Shown here: positions 17,945-27,568 of the stretch, one piece after another
How the letters are laid out: every line of letters starts with the position of its first letter
Position numbering within the stretch: the stretch's first letter is position 1
Origin: Methylophilaceae bacterium
GTDB lineage: Bacteria; Pseudomonadota; Gammaproteobacteria; Burkholderiales; Methylophilaceae
Assembly: GCA_028247015.1 (NCBI GenBank)
Contig: JAOKFJ010000007.1
Span: forward strand, 1-40,037
Direction of reading: 5' to 3'
DNA: 40,037 bases
Program-made: the position numbers and the translations under genes
The notes under the pieces: generated by a model
Told to the model about the DNA's origin: nothing
Seen by the model: the letters and a program-made list of their open reading frames with translations, nothing else
Databases searched by the model: none

Positions 17945-18814
17945 ATGAGTAAATTTAATAAAATTGCCGTAATTGGAAAGTACCCCTCTTTTGAGGAGGT
18001 GGGTGATTTTCATGCACAATTAATACAGTTAATTGGTCACTTAAGTAATAAAAAAAATGTTGAATTAATTATTGAAGAAAAAACTCAAAAACAGATTAAT
18101 TTAGTTCAGTTTAAATCGTTACCACTTACAGATATTGGCCCTCAAGTTGATGTGGCTATTATTGTTGGAGGTGATGGAACAATGCTAGGTGTTGCTAGAT
18201 CATTAGTCGATTCTCAAATTCCCTTAATTGGTGTAAACAGAGGTAGATTTGGTTTTTTAGCAGACTTAGATATTAATACCATGTTTTCAAATATTGATAT
18301 GATTTTAGATGGTGATTTTATTCGGGACGATAGAATGTTGATTGATACAAGGATTATTAGATCTGATAAAGTAATTTATGAGTCTCAATCGTTAAATGAT
18401 GTTGTCATTAAAAGTGGCTTAAAATTAATTGAGCTGGAGGTAATTATTGACGACCGCTTTGTGCATACACAAAGGTCAGATGGCATAATTGTTAGTACCC
18501 CAACAGGCACGACGGCCTATGCTTTGTCAGCAGGAGGGCCTATTCTCCATCCCAATTTAGATGCAATTTCAATAGTACCAATTAGCCCTCATACATTAAG
18601 TAATAGACCTATTGCTGTTAGTGGAAACAGTGAGATAGTAATTAAAATAATTCATATGGATGAAGCGTATGCAAGTATTGATGGGCAAATTAAGTTTCCT
18701 TTAGATTTAAGAGATCGGATTGAAATTAAAAAAGCCAATCAAAATATATCTATTCTTCATCCAAATAATTATTGTTATTTTGAAATGTTAAGAAATAAGT
18801 TAAATTGGGGTTAG
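17945..18814 (+). CDS. nadK: NAD kinase
   Basis: NadK phosphorylates NAD to NADP in the cytoplasm. The 289-residue protein carries the catalytic GGDGTML (G75-L81, D77) and NRGRFGFLAD just after it. It also shows the NAD-binding STPTGTTAYALSAGGPI segment in the second half, followed by ISPHTLSNRPI. The gene diverges from hrcA across 108 bp and is followed after 9 bp by recN, the conserved nadK-recN pair. The 5' region is very A-rich and has no clear Shine-Dalgarno sequence. Confidence 0.98.
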   Translation: MSKFNKIAVIGKYPSFEEVGDFHAQLIQLIGHLSNKKNVELIIEEKTQKQINLVQFKSLPLTDIGPQVDVAIIVGGDGTMLGVARSLVDSQIPLIGVNRGRFGFLADLDINTMFSNIDMILDGDFIRDDRMLIDTRIIRSDKVIYESQSLNDVVIKSGLKLIELEVIIDDRFVHTQRSDGIIVSTPTGTTAYALSAGGPILHPNLDAISIVPISPHTLSNRPIAVSGNSEIVIKIIHMDEAYASIDGQIKFPLDLRDRIEIKKANQNISILHPNNYCYFEMLRNKLNWG

Positions 18815-18823
18815 GCTCAAATT

Positions 18824-20479
18824 ATGCTTGAAAGCTTATCGATTACAAATTTTGTCATTGTTGACCAGCTTGAATTAAATTTTGATGCTGGCTTTACTGC
18901 GCTTACAGGAGAAACCGGAGCTGGAAAGTCAATACTTATAGATGCACTATCATTGGCGTTAGGTAGTAGAAGCGAGACTGGTATTGTTAGAAATGGTTAT
19001 GATAAGTCAGAAATTTCAGCAACCTTTAATATTGTAAATAACCATGATGCCACCAAATGGCTTAATGAAAATGACATTGAGACAGAGGGAGGGTTACTTC
19101 TGAGGCGCGTAGTATTTTCAGATGGTAAATCTAAGGCGTATATCAATGGCTCATCTTCTACTATAAATCAGTTACGTGAGCTTGGAGAATTATTAGTAGA
19201 CATCTATAGTCAAAACTCTCATCATTCGTTGCTAAAAGCCTCGACTCAAAGAGATATACTCGATAATTTTTCTAATCTTAAAAATAATGTAAATCTAGTA
19301 AAAAAATTATACAAAATATGGCATCAATTATTTTTAGAACATGAAGATTTTGAAAAAAACCGCGAGTCATACAAACTAGAATTAGAAGAGTTATCGGAAA
19401 AAATTAACCAATATCAACCACTTGAATTCTCATTGGAGAATTGGGAACATATTCAACAGCAACACAAAGCACTAAACAATCGTACTGAATTAATTTTAGG
19501 CGCTCAAAAAGTATTATCTATTCTTAATAATGAAGAACCACTTGCTATCAATGAGCAGCTCTCAGACTTAAATAGTCATTTAACCAACCTAGTACAACTT
19601 GATGGTTCACTAGATATTCATCTTAAAGCATTAGATGCGGCAACACTAGAGTTGGTAGAGATGCGAAGAGAATTGAATGGCTACGCTCAGTCCTTAGAAG
19701 AAAATCATGAATTACAAAAAGAGATTGAAAATAAAATTCAGCTTACATTTGATTTCCTTAGAAAATACCGATTGAAACCTGATGAGCTAGAGAGTGCCAG
19801 TAAAGCATGGCAAGAGAGAGTTTTACTATTAAATAATATTCTGGGCGAGTCTGGTATTGAAGTTGCTCTAAATAAAGCAAAAGCTGATTATGATAAAGCT
19901 GCATCAGAACTATCTCATCAGAGAGCTGTTGCTTCAAAAAATCTAAGCAATGAAATTACAGATAAATTAAAACAGCTTTCATTTGCTCATGGTAAATTTT
20001 TAGTAAATTTAAAACATATTGAGGCTAGTCAGTTTGGAAACGAGCAGGCTGAATTTTTGATATCAACATACCAAGGAGCTGAACCTAGGCCAATTCAAAA
20101 GGTTGCATCAGGTGGTGAATTGTCTCGTATCAGTCTAGCTATAAGAGTGTGCTCCATTGCAGATACAAATATACCTTCAATGATTTTTGATGAAGTGGAT
20201 GTAGGCATTGGAGGAGGGGTTGCTGAAATAGTTGGAAAATTATTAAAATCATTAGGTGAAGCTAATGCTCGACAAATTTTTGTTATCACACATCTGCCTC
20301 AGGTAGCTGCTCAATCTAGATATCATTTTAAGGTTTCAAAAAATCAGGTTAATAATCAAACAATTAGCCATATTGAATTACTTAATGAAAAAGATCGAGT
20401 AAATGAAGTTGCCCGAATGCTAGGAGGAGTGAAAATTACAACAACAACAATAGATCATGCCAAAGAAATTTTAAGTTAA
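18824..20479 (+). CDS. recN: DNA repair protein RecN
   Basis: RecN is an SMC-like ATPase that helps repair double-strand breaks. The 551-residue protein has Walker A GETGAGKS at 29-36, a central coiled-coil region (about 150-380), the ABC signature SGGELSR at 429-435 and Walker B MIFDEVDVG starting at 453 (D456, E457). The coiled coil is short, as is normal for RecN. No LexA-type box is obvious upstream because the gene sits 9 bp after nadK. Its stop shares a TTAA with the fur stop on the opposite strand. Confidence 0.98.
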   Translation: MLESLSITNFVIVDQLELNFDAGFTALTGETGAGKSILIDALSLALGSRSETGIVRNGYDKSEISATFNIVNNHDATKWLNENDIETEGGLLLRRVVFSDGKSKAYINGSSSTINQLRELGELLVDIYSQNSHHSLLKASTQRDILDNFSNLKNNVNLVKKLYKIWHQLFLEHEDFEKNRESYKLELEELSEKINQYQPLEFSLENWEHIQQQHKALNNRTELILGAQKVLSILNNEEPLAINEQLSDLNSHLTNLVQLDGSLDIHLKALDAATLELVEMRRELNGYAQSLEENHELQKEIENKIQLTFDFLRKYRLKPDELESASKAWQERVLLLNNILGESGIEVALNKAKADYDKAASELSHQRAVASKNLSNEITDKLKQLSFAHGKFLVNLKHIEASQFGNEQAEFLISTYQGAEPRPIQKVASGGELSRISLAIRVCSIADTNIPSMIFDEVDVGIGGGVAEIVGKLLKSLGEANARQIFVITHLPQVAAQSRYHFKVSKNQVNNQTISHIELLNEKDRVNEVARMLGGVKITTTTIDHAKEILS

Positions 20480-20943
20480 TCAGATATCTTATGACATTTA
20501 TCAATATTATTTTTACCGCCTAAGCGACAGTTACAAGGATTTTTTGTGCAATCAGCAGATATATACAATGAATGATCAATTATTTTAAAGCCTAATTCTT
20601 CGGCAACTTGTTCTTGAATTCTCTCAATATCATCATTTAAAAATTCTTGTACGTAGCCACATTGTGTACATACGATATGATCATGATGAGATTTTTGATT
20701 AAGTTCGAATACAGCTTTACCGCTCTCGAAATGATGTCTTATTAATAAGCCAGCTTGTTCAAATTGAGTTAAAACTCTATAAATTGTTGCAAGACCAACT
20801 TCATCCCCAGCAGATATCATGACTTTGAAAATATCTTCGGCTGATAAATGCTTATCTTCTGAATTTTCAAATATGCTAAGGACTTTTAATCGCGGCAGCG
20901 TTGCCTTTAATCCGGTCTTCTTCAGATTGATATGATCATCCAT
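20476..20943 (-). CDS. fur: Ferric uptake regulator Fur
   Basis: Fur is the iron-dependent repressor of iron acquisition genes. The start is set by a strong GGAGG (complement of 20952-20956) nine bases before ATG 20943, giving MDDHINLKKTGLKATLPR and 155 residues; an upstream in-frame ATG at 21015 would add 24 residues without family support. A winged helix (EVGLATIYRVLTQFEQAGLL) is followed by the metal-binding SHHDHIVCTQCG. The tail has extra cysteines (CTKNPCNC plus one more Cys). Fur divergent from bamE is conserved in beta- and gammaproteobacteria. Confidence 0.96.
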   Translation of the reverse strand: MDDHINLKKTGLKATLPRLKVLSIFENSEDKHLSAEDIFKVMISAGDEVGLATIYRVLTQFEQAGLLIRHHFESGKAVFELNQKSHHDHIVCTQCGYVQEFLNDDIERIQEQVAEELGFKIIDHSLYISADCTKNPCNCRLGGKNNIDKCHKISD

Positions 20944-20982
20944 AACGGTTTCCTCCAAAATTAAATAAACACAATAATCACA

Positions 20983-20991
20983 TGTTATATT
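20983..20991 (+). promoter_or_regulatory. Putative extended -10 promoter of bamE
   Basis: TGTTATATT matches an extended -10 element (TGn followed by a TATAAT-like hexamer), 30 bp before the bamE ATG. No good -35 is seen. A fur -10 (GATAAT, complement of 20989-20994) overlaps it on the other strand. Low information content in an AT-rich spacer. Confidence 0.3.
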
Positions 20992-21020
20992 ATCAATCTT
21001 TGTAAATAAAGCCATATCTA

Positions 21021-21755
21021 ATGAGATTAGTAGTAATTTTATCTATTTTTTTAATATCCTGCAGTTTTCAGGATTCAGCTATTAATATTCCAACTAAGCT
21101 CTATAAAATGAATATTAAGCAGGGTAATGAGATAGATTCTGAGATGCTTCTTCAGTTAAAGCCAGGAATGACTAAGTCTCAGGTTAGGTTTGTTTTAGGA
21201 ACTCCATTGATCCAGGATAACTATCATAACCAGCGCTGGGATTATCTTTATATATTAAGAAAAGATGGGAAAGTGGTAGACAAACGTCATGTTATTGTTA
21301 ATTTTGAAAAAGATTTACTAAAGACTATTACAGGCGAAGTCATAACCAAAAATAAAGATGGAGACTTTATTACTGGAGAAAAGTATGGTGTTCGGAGCTA
21401 TGATAAAGAAATTATCCAAGATGAAGCTGCTGAATCATCTTGGTTAGAAAAATTAAAATTCTGGGAAGAAAAAGCTGAAGACGAAATCAATAGTGTGAAT
21501 ATAAAAGTTATTAAAGAAGAAAATGAAGGTGAAATATCGAACAATACTGATCTTATGCAAAAGACTGATATTAATGAATCAATTAATGAAGTATTAAGAG
21601 CTCACATAGAAAGTAAGGAATCAGAAGATATATTAAGCGATGATTTAAGAGATAAGAAATTACTAACAAAAGATAAAGAAGCTATAATAAATTCAGAAAC
21701 AAATGACGAAGAATCAGATTACTTTAACTTACTATTAGAAAAAATTGGATTTTAA
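21021..21755 (+). CDS. bamE: Outer membrane assembly lipoprotein BamE with long acidic C-terminal extension
   Basis: The protein starts with a lipoprotein signal (MRLVVILSIFLISC, lipobox LISC with Cys14). The SmpA/OmlA domain follows at about residues 20-106: YKMNIKQGNEI, LKPGMTKSQVRFVLGTPLIQD and the strand pair WDYLYILRKDGK. BamE is an accessory subunit of the BAM complex inserting outer membrane beta-barrels. At 244 residues it is about twice the E. coli length (113). The extra 135 residues are rich in E, D, K, N and S and predicted disordered, with two similar hydrophobic patches, WLEKLKFW (141-148) and FNLLLEKIGF at the very end. The tail is of unknown function. The gene precedes dapB by 1 bp. 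Confidence 0.92.
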   Translation: MRLVVILSIFLISCSFQDSAINIPTKLYKMNIKQGNEIDSEMLLQLKPGMTKSQVRFVLGTPLIQDNYHNQRWDYLYILRKDGKVVDKRHVIVNFEKDLLKTITGEVITKNKDGDFITGEKYGVRSYDKEIIQDEAAESSWLEKLKFWEEKAEDEINSVNIKVIKEENEGEISNNTDLMQKTDINESINEVLRAHIESKESEDILSDDLRDKKLLTKDKEAIINSETNDEESDYFNLLLEKIGF

Positions 21756-21756
21756 T

Positions 21757-22572
21757 ATGACAAAACCTATTAGAATAGTTGTTGTTGGTGCCACTGGTAA
21801 AATGGGACAAACCTTAATCCAGGAAATTTTTAATGATAAGGGACTTATACTATCTGGAGCAGCAGATGTAGCATCAAGTTCTTTAATTGGAAGTGATGCA
21901 GGCTCTTTATTAGGTCTTAAAACTAATGTTTTAATTTCGGAATCATTGACAGAAGAGCACGCTGAAAGTGATATATTAATTGACTTTACAAGACCGGAGG
22001 CCAGTCTTGAGTATTTAGATTTTTGCCTCGTACATAATATTAATTATGTCCTAGGAACGACTGGATTTAATGAAGATGAAAAAGAAAGAATTCATTCTGC
22101 TGCTAAAAAAATAGCAATTTGTTTTGCACCCAATATGAGCGTAGGTGTAAATCTATTAATTTCTCTTGTAGAAGCGGCAACAAAAGTTCTACATCATGAA
22201 TTTGATATTGAGATTATTGAGGCTCATCATCGACATAAGGTAGATTCTCCATCTGGCACTGCTCTGAGGCTTGGAGAGGCTGTGGCAAAATCTGCCGGAT
22301 TATCCCTAAAAGAAAATAGTATTTTTCACCGTGAAGGTAATATTGCCCCTAGAAAGGCTACGGAAATTGGATTTTCAGCGATTCGTGGCGGTGATATTGT
22401 AGGCGACCATACTGTTTTATTCGCTGGAGACGGGGAGAGGATTGAACTTACCCATAAGGCTAGCAGTCGTAAAACCTTTGCTAAAGGAGCAATCCGTGCT
22501 GCGAAATTTATTACAGGGAAAACCGCTGGTTTATTTGATATTTTAGACGTATTAAATTTAAAAAATACTTGA
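21757..22572 (+). CDS. dapB: 4-hydroxy-tetrahydrodipicolinate reductase
   Basis: DapB reduces hydroxytetrahydrodipicolinate with NAD(P)H in lysine and diaminopimelate synthesis. ATG 21757 gives 271 residues and puts the nucleotide motif GATGKMG at 11-17; an in-frame TTG at 21745 lies inside bamE and is not needed. The catalytic HHRHK is at 157-161, followed by the substrate loop VDSPSGTA. It starts 1 bp after the bamE stop, so the two are coupled. dapB-carA order is widespread in gamma- and betaproteobacteria. Confidence 0.97.
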   Translation: MTKPIRIVVVGATGKMGQTLIQEIFNDKGLILSGAADVASSSLIGSDAGSLLGLKTNVLISESLTEEHAESDILIDFTRPEASLEYLDFCLVHNINYVLGTTGFNEDEKERIHSAAKKIAICFAPNMSVGVNLLISLVEAATKVLHHEFDIEIIEAHHRHKVDSPSGTALRLGEAVAKSAGLSLKENSIFHREGNIAPRKATEIGFSAIRGGDIVGDHTVLFAGDGERIELTHKASSRKTFAKGAIRAAKFITGKTAGLFDILDVLNLKNT

Positions 22573-22591
22573 TTAAATACTGTTATTTAAA

Positions 22592-22620
22592 TTGAAGTAA
22601 ATCCTTGATTCATTTATAAT
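22592..22620 (+). promoter_or_regulatory. Sigma-70 promoter of carAB
   Basis: TTGAAG (22592-22597) and a perfect TATAAT (22615-22620) are separated by exactly 17 bp. Transcription would start near 22627, giving a leader of about 63 nt before the carA TTG. This is the best sigma-70-type match I saw in the window. Confidence 0.7.
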
Positions 22621-22625
22621 CTCGT

Positions 22626-22660
22626 AAACCGGCCGGATCAAAATCCACCCGTTTGTTTTA
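22626..22660 (+). promoter_or_regulatory. Interrupted stem-loop with following U-rich stretch in the carA leader
   Basis: GC-rich cctg-like bases stand out here: aaaccggccggat (22626-22638) can pair with atccacccgttt (22643-22654) as GGAT/ATCC, GG/CC and AAAC/GTTT with small internal loops. It is followed by gtttgtttta (22651-22660). It could act as an attenuator-like element for pyrimidine or arginine control, or be a leftover terminator of bamE-dapB. Pairing is by eye; no energy was computed. Confidence 0.35.
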
Positions 22661-22689
22661 TCTAGTTAAAATTACCTTGGGAGCGTTTC

Positions 22690-23826
22690 TTGTCGAGTAA
22701 AATGCCGGCCATCTTAGTGCTTGCAGACGGAACAAAGTTTCGAGGTTATTCAATTGGTATCGAAGGTAATGTTTCTGGAGAGGTTGTTTTTAATACAGCC
22801 ATGACAGGATATCAAGAGATCTTAACTGACCCTTCATATACAGAGCAACTTGTGACATTAACTTACCCCCATATTGGCAATACTGGAATAAATTCCGAAG
22901 ATAGCGAGTCGCATAAAATTTTTGCAAAAGGCTTAATTATTCGTGATTTGCCTATAATTGAATCAAATTTTAGAAGTACGCTCTCACTTGCAAATTTTTT
23001 AGTCTCAGAAAAGATAATTGCAATTGCAGGAATAGATACTAGGCAGCTCACTAAACATATTAGAACGTATGGTGCTCAGCCTGGATGTATCGCTGCCGGA
23101 ATTTTTGATGAGAAGGATATTGCGCAAAATGCAAATAAATTTCCAGGCTTATCAGGCATGGATCTAGCAAAAGTTGTTTCAACTGACAAAGAATATTTAT
23201 TTAGTGAGGGGGAATGGGCCCTAGGTTCTGGTTATGAAGATATAAAAAAAACTTCTTATAATGTTGTAGCCTATGATTACGGGGTCAAAAAAAATATATT
23301 AAGAATGTTAGCTTCTAGAGGATGTCGGGTAAATGTCGTACCAGCCAATATGCCTGCCAACAAAGTGCTTGCACTTAATCCAGATGGTATTTTCTTATCA
23401 AATGGCCCCGGAGACCCTGAGCCTTGTGATTATGCTATCAAGAATATTCAGACTTTAATTAATGAAAAGCTTCCTATTTTTGGTATTTGTCTTGGACATC
23501 AGCTGTTAGGACTAGCAAGTCATGCTAAAACCCACAAGATGAAATTTGGTCATCATGGCGCTAATCATCCTGTCCAAGATTTAGAAACTGGAAAAGTTTT
23601 TATTACTAGTCAAAATCATGGTTTTGCAGTTGATGAAAAAACGTTACCAGATAATCTTAAAGCTACTCACCGCTCACTTTTTGATGGTTCACTTCAGGGA
23701 ATTTCTAGAATAGATTCTCCGGCCTTTAGTTTTCAAGGGCACCCAGAAGCAAGTCCTGGTCCTACTGAGATGAGCTACCTCTTTGATAAGTTTATTAACA
23801 TGATGATTAAAGCGAAGAAGAAATAA
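22690..23826 (+). CDS. carA: Carbamoyl-phosphate synthase small (glutaminase) subunit
   Basis: CarA hydrolyses glutamine and passes ammonia to CarB. The 378-residue product has an N-terminal CPSase domain and a C-terminal class I amidotransferase domain with nucleophile C267 in [12 protein letters not shown]351 and E353 in [11 protein letters not shown]. The start is TTG 22690: a strong GGGAG (22679-22683) lies 6 nt before it, whereas the ATG at 22702 is 18 nt away. Its stop overlaps the carB start by one base (TAATG), giving tight coupling for equal subunit synthesis. Confidence 0.97.
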   Translation: MSSKMPAILVLADGTKFRGYSIGIEGNVSGEVVFNTAMTGYQEILTDPSYTEQLVTLTYPHIGNTGINSEDSESHKIFAKGLIIRDLPIIESNFRSTLSLANFLVSEKIIAIAGIDTRQLTKHIRTYGAQPGCIAAGIFDEKDIAQNANKFPGLSGMDLAKVVSTDKEYLFSEGEWALGSGYEDIKKTSYNVVAYDYGVKKNILRMLASRGCRVNVVPANMPANKVLALNPDGIFLSNGPGDPEPCDYAIKNIQTLINEKLPIFGICLGHQLLGLASHAKTHKMKFGHHGANHPVQDLETGKVFITSQNHGFAVDEKTLPDNLKATHRSLFDGSLQGISRIDSPAFSFQGHPEASPGPTEMSYLFDKFINMMIKAKKK

Positions 23827-26800
23827 TGGCAAAGCGAAAGGATATAAAATCTATATTAATCATTGGTGCAGGACCAATTATTATTGGTCAGGCTTGTGAA
23901 TTCGACTATTCTGGCGCACAGGCCTGTAAAGCATTAAAAGAAGAGGGATATAGAGTTATTTTAGTAAACTCAAATCCTGCGACTATCATGACTGACCCAG
24001 AATTGGCAGATGCGACTTATATCGAGCCCATTCAATGGCAAGTTGTAAGTAGGATTATAGAAAAAGAAAATCCAGATGCAATTTTACCCACAATGGGAGG
24101 GCAAACAGCTTTAAATTGTGCATTAGATTTAGATAAGCATGGTGTTCTGAAGAAATTTAATGTTGAATTGATAGGAGCATCAAAAGAGTCTATAGATAAA
24201 GCAGAAGACCGACAAAAATTTAAGGAGGCGATGGAACGTATTGGTTTGGCCTCAGCACGATCAGTTATTGCTCATAGTATAGAGGAAGCAATCCAGGTTC
24301 AGGATGGAATTGGGTATCCTTCCATTATAAGGCCCTCATTTACTATGGGTGGCAGTGGCGGTGGTATTGCCTATAATAAAGAGGAATTTCTAGCAATATG
24401 TGAACGCGGCTTAGATGCTTCACCTACTAATGAATTATTAATAGAAGAGTCCTTATTAGGTTGGAAAGAATATGAAATGGAAGTTGTAAGAGACTCTAAG
24501 GATAATTGTATTATTATCTGTTCGATTGAAAATTTAGATCCAATGGGAGTTCATACCGGAGATTCTATAACTGTTGCTCCAGCGCAAACATTAACTGATA
24601 AAGAATATCAAATTATGCGAACAGCATCGATTGATGTATTAAGGGAGATTGGGGTAAATACGGGGGGATCAAACGTTCAGTTTTCGATTAATCCAGAAGA
24701 TGGTCGAATGGTAGTTATTGAAATGAATCCAAGAGTTTCAAGGTCATCTGCTCTTGCGTCAAAAGCAACTGGCTTCCCTATCGCAAAAATTGCTGCAAAA
24801 TTAGCTGTAGGTTTTACATTGGATGAGTTAAAAAATGATATTACTGGTGGACAAACACCTGCGTCTTTTGAGCCAACAATAGATTATGTAGTTACTAAAA
24901 TTCCTCGCTTTGCATTTGAAAAATTTCCTCAAGCTGATTCACGGTTAACGACTCAGATGAAGTCTGTTGGTGAAGTCATGTCGATTGGAAGAACCTTTCA
25001 GGAGTCATTTCAAAAAGCGTTACGTGGACTGGAAACTGATGCAGATGGTTTAGTCGAATATTCAAATAATATTGATGAAATTATAAAAGAGTTAAGAGAA
25101 CCTGGACCTAATCGTATTTGGTTTGTTGGCGATGCTTTTAGAAGCGGATTATCGATTAATGATGTATTCAAACATTCAAAAATTGATCCTTGGTTTTTAT
25201 ATCAAATCAATGATTTAATTTTAACTGAGCAAGAAATTAAAAATTTTTCAATTTCATCGTTAAATGCAGAGCATATTTTCAATATTAAGAGAAAAGGTTT
25301 TTCAGATAGTCGTATTGCCCATTTAATGGGTTGTATGGAGGAAGAAGTACGTAATTATAGACACTCTATAAATTTACATCCTGTCTATAAAAGAGTTGAT
25401 ACCTGTGCAGCAGAATTTGAAACAAAAACAGCTTATCTTTATTCTACATACGAAGAAACTTGTGAATCTAATCCCTCAAATAATAAGAAAGTTATTATTA
25501 TAGGCGGTGGACCGAATCGAATTGGGCAAGGTATAGAGTTTGATTATTGTTGTGTTCATGCATCCCTTGCGCTAAGAGAGAGTGGCTTTGAAACTATAAT
25601 GATTAATTGCAATCCTGAAACTGTTTCAACTGATTACGATATATCAAATCGACTATACTTTGACCCAGTCACCCTAGAAGATGTTTTAGAAATAGTTCAT
25701 AAAGAGAAGCCGTGGGGTGTGATTGTTCAGTATGGCGGACAAACTCCATTAAAGTTAGCAAAGGGACTAGCGGAGCACAATGTGCCTATAATTGGAACTC
25801 TGCCAGATGATATTGATGCAGCTGAAGATAGAGAGCGCTTCCAAAAAATTTTAGTAGATCTTAATTTAAGACAGCCTCCCAATAAAACTGCTAGAACTCC
25901 GGAAGAGGCAATAATGCATGCTGAGGATATAGGTTACCCATTAGTTGTAAGGCCCAGTTATGTTTTAGGCGGGCGGGCAATGGAAATAGTTCACGAACAA
26001 TCTGATCTGGAAAGATATATGAGAGAGGCTGTAAAAGTTTCGAATGATTCTCCGGTACTTTTAGATAGATTCTTGAATGATGCATTAGAAATTGATGTGG
26101 ATGCAATATCTGATGGAGTCGATATTGTGATTGGTGGAATTATGGAGCATATAGAGCAAGCTGGGGTTCACTCAGGGGACTCAGCTTGTTCATTACCGCC
26201 TTATAGCCTCTCAAAAGAGGTTCAAAAAGAAATTATTATTCAAACTAAGAAAATGGCTAAAGCATTAAATGTAATAGGCTTGATGAATGTTCAATTTGCC
26301 GTTCAAGGGAAGAATATTTTTGTTCTTGAAGTTAATCCAAGGGCCTCTAGAACTGTTCCATTTGTATCTAAAGCGATAGGAAGGCCTCTAGCTAAGATAG
26401 CAGCTAATTGTATGGCTGGAAAAACATTAGCACAGCAAAATATGGTCAAGGAAATTACCCCCCCTTTCTTTTCTGTAAAAGAGGCAGTCTTTCCTTTTAT
26501 AAAATTTCCCGGGGTTGATCCTATTTTAGGCCCGGAGATGAAATCCACAGGTGAGGTAATGGGGGTTGGCAAAACCTTTGCTGAAGCGTTTATTAAATCA
26601 CAACTAGGATCTTCTGTAATTCTCCCAAAAGGAGGAAAAGCCTTTCTTAGTGTTAGAAAAGAGGATCATCTTAAAGTACTTGATATAGCCGTATCATTAA
26701 AAAATCTTGGCTTTAAATTAGTTGCAACTAAAGGAACAGCAAAGGCTATTAAAAACCATGGTCTGAAAGTTGAAGCAGTTAATAAGGTTGCAGAAGGCCG

Positions 26801-27029
26801 ACCTCATGTGGTTGATATGATTAAAAATGATGAAATTGATTTTATTGTGAATATTACAGAAGACAAAAGAGCGATTGCTGATTCCTATGAAATTCGAAGA
26901 AATGCTCTACAAAATAAAGTAACCTACTACACTACTATTGCAGGGGCTCGAGCTGCGTGTGTTGGTATGAATTATGGTGAAGAGCTTGATGTAGCATCAC
27001 TTCAGAGCTTGCATAAGATATCGTCTTAA
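23826..27029 (+). CDS. carB: Carbamoyl-phosphate synthase large subunit
   Basis: CarB makes carbamoyl phosphate for pyrimidine and arginine synthesis from bicarbonate, ammonia and two ATP. The 1067 residues match the family: a first ATP-grasp half (about 1-400, including [14 protein letters not shown]), an oligomerisation domain (about 400-550), a second ATP-grasp half (about 550-930, including [14 protein letters not shown]), and the allosteric MGS-like domain (about 935-1067, [14 protein letters not shown]). It is complete and in frame. It directly follows carA with a one-base overlap. Confidence 0.98.
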   Translation: MAKRKDIKSILIIGAGPIIIGQACEFDYSGAQACKALKEEGYRVILVNSNPATIMTDPELADATYIEPIQWQVVSRIIEKENPDAILPTMGGQTALNCALDLDKHGVLKKFNVELIGASKESIDKAEDRQKFKEAMERIGLASARSVIAHSIEEAIQVQDGIGYPSIIRPSFTMGGSGGGIAYNKEEFLAICERGLDASPTNELLIEESLLGWKEYEMEVVRDSKDNCIIICSIENLDPMGVHTGDSITVAPAQTLTDKEYQIMRTASIDVLREIGVNTGGSNVQFSINPEDGRMVVIEMNPRVSRSSALASKATGFPIAKIAAKLAVGFTLDELKNDITGGQTPASFEPTIDYVVTKIPRFAFEKFPQADSRLTTQMKSVGEVMSIGRTFQESFQKALRGLETDADGLVEYSNNIDEIIKELREPGPNRIWFVGDAFRSGLSINDVFKHSKIDPWFLYQINDLILTEQEIKNFSISSLNAEHIFNIKRKGFSDSRIAHLMGCMEEEVRNYRHSINLHPVYKRVDTCAAEFETKTAYLYSTYEETCESNPSNNKKVIIIGGGPNRIGQGIEFDYCCVHASLALRESGFETIMINCNPETVSTDYDISNRLYFDPVTLEDVLEIVHKEKPWGVIVQYGGQTPLKLAKGLAEHNVPIIGTLPDDIDAAEDRERFQKILVDLNLRQPPNKTARTPEEAIMHAEDIGYPLVVRPSYVLGGRAMEIVHEQSDLERYMREAVKVSNDSPVLLDRFLNDALEIDVDAISDGVDIVIGGIMEHIEQAGVHSGDSACSLPPYSLSKEVQKEIIIQTKKMAKALNVIGLMNVQFAVQGKNIFVLEVNPRASRTVPFVSKAIGRPLAKIAANCMAGKTLAQQNMVKEITPPFFSVKEAVFPFIKFPGVDPILGPEMKSTGEVMGVGKTFAEAFIKSQLGSSVILPKGGKAFLSVRKEDHLKVLDIAVSLKNLGFKLVATKGTAKAIKNHGLKVEAVNKVAEGRPHVVDMIKNDEIDFIVNITEDKRAIADSYEIRRNALQNKVTYYTTIAGARAACVGMNYGEELDVASLQSLHKISS

Positions 27030-27081
27030 AATAAACTCATCTCACTATGGCTTAGAATATATTTTTATTAAAGGAAGTTAA

Positions 27082-27558
27082 ATGAATCAAGTTCCAATAA
27101 CGCGAAATGGGCACGAGTTACTAAAAAAAGAATTATTGCAACTAAAGAGCAAAGATCGTCCAAGTGTTATTCAAGCTATTGCAGAAGCTAGGTCGCATGG
27201 TGATCTTTCAGAAAATGCAGAATATGACGCAGCTAAGGAAAAGCAAGCCTTTATTGAGGGTAGGCTGGCAGAAATTGAAGCAAAATTATCTCAGGCAATC
27301 GTGATTGACCCTTCCTCCATTAATGGTGAAGGCAAATGTGTTTTTGCATCCACTGTAACCGTTGAAGATTTAGATACTGAAAGTAAGTCAATCTATCAGA
27401 TTGTTGGTGATGATGAGTCAGATATTAAACAAAATAAAATTTCTATTAATTCTCCGTTAGCAAAAGCATTAATTGGAAAAGAGGAGGGGGATGTAATTGA
27501 ATTCGAAACTCCTGGTGGCATAAAGTCATTTGAAATATTAAAAGTAGAGTACATCTAA
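27082..27558 (+). CDS. greA: Transcription elongation factor GreA
   Basis: GreA rescues backtracked RNA polymerase by stimulating cleavage of the RNA 3' end. The 158-residue protein has the N-terminal coiled coil with the tip motif DLSENAEYDAAKEKQ (about residues 43-57) carrying the acidic residues that reach the polymerase active site, then the FKBP-like C-terminal domain with SPLAKALIGKEEGD. The Shine-Dalgarno AAAGGAAG precedes ATG 27082. carAB-greA order is conserved in betaproteobacteria. Confidence 0.97.
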   Translation: MNQVPITRNGHELLKKELLQLKSKDRPSVIQAIAEARSHGDLSENAEYDAAKEKQAFIEGRLAEIEAKLSQAIVIDPSSINGEGKCVFASTVTVEDLDTESKSIYQIVGDDESDIKQNKISINSPLAKALIGKEEGDVIEFETPGGIKSFEILKVEYI

Positions 27559-27568
27559 ATATTAAAAT

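Noticed and set aside
20944-21015. N-terminal extension of Fur starting at 21015
   Set aside because: The strong GGAGG before ATG 20943 and the normal Fur N-terminus favour the shorter form.
20944-21020. A Fur box between fur and bamE (TGATAAT half-site on the minus strand)
   Set aside because: Only the left 7-base half matches the Fur consensus; the right half does not, and such AT-rich matches are expected by chance here.
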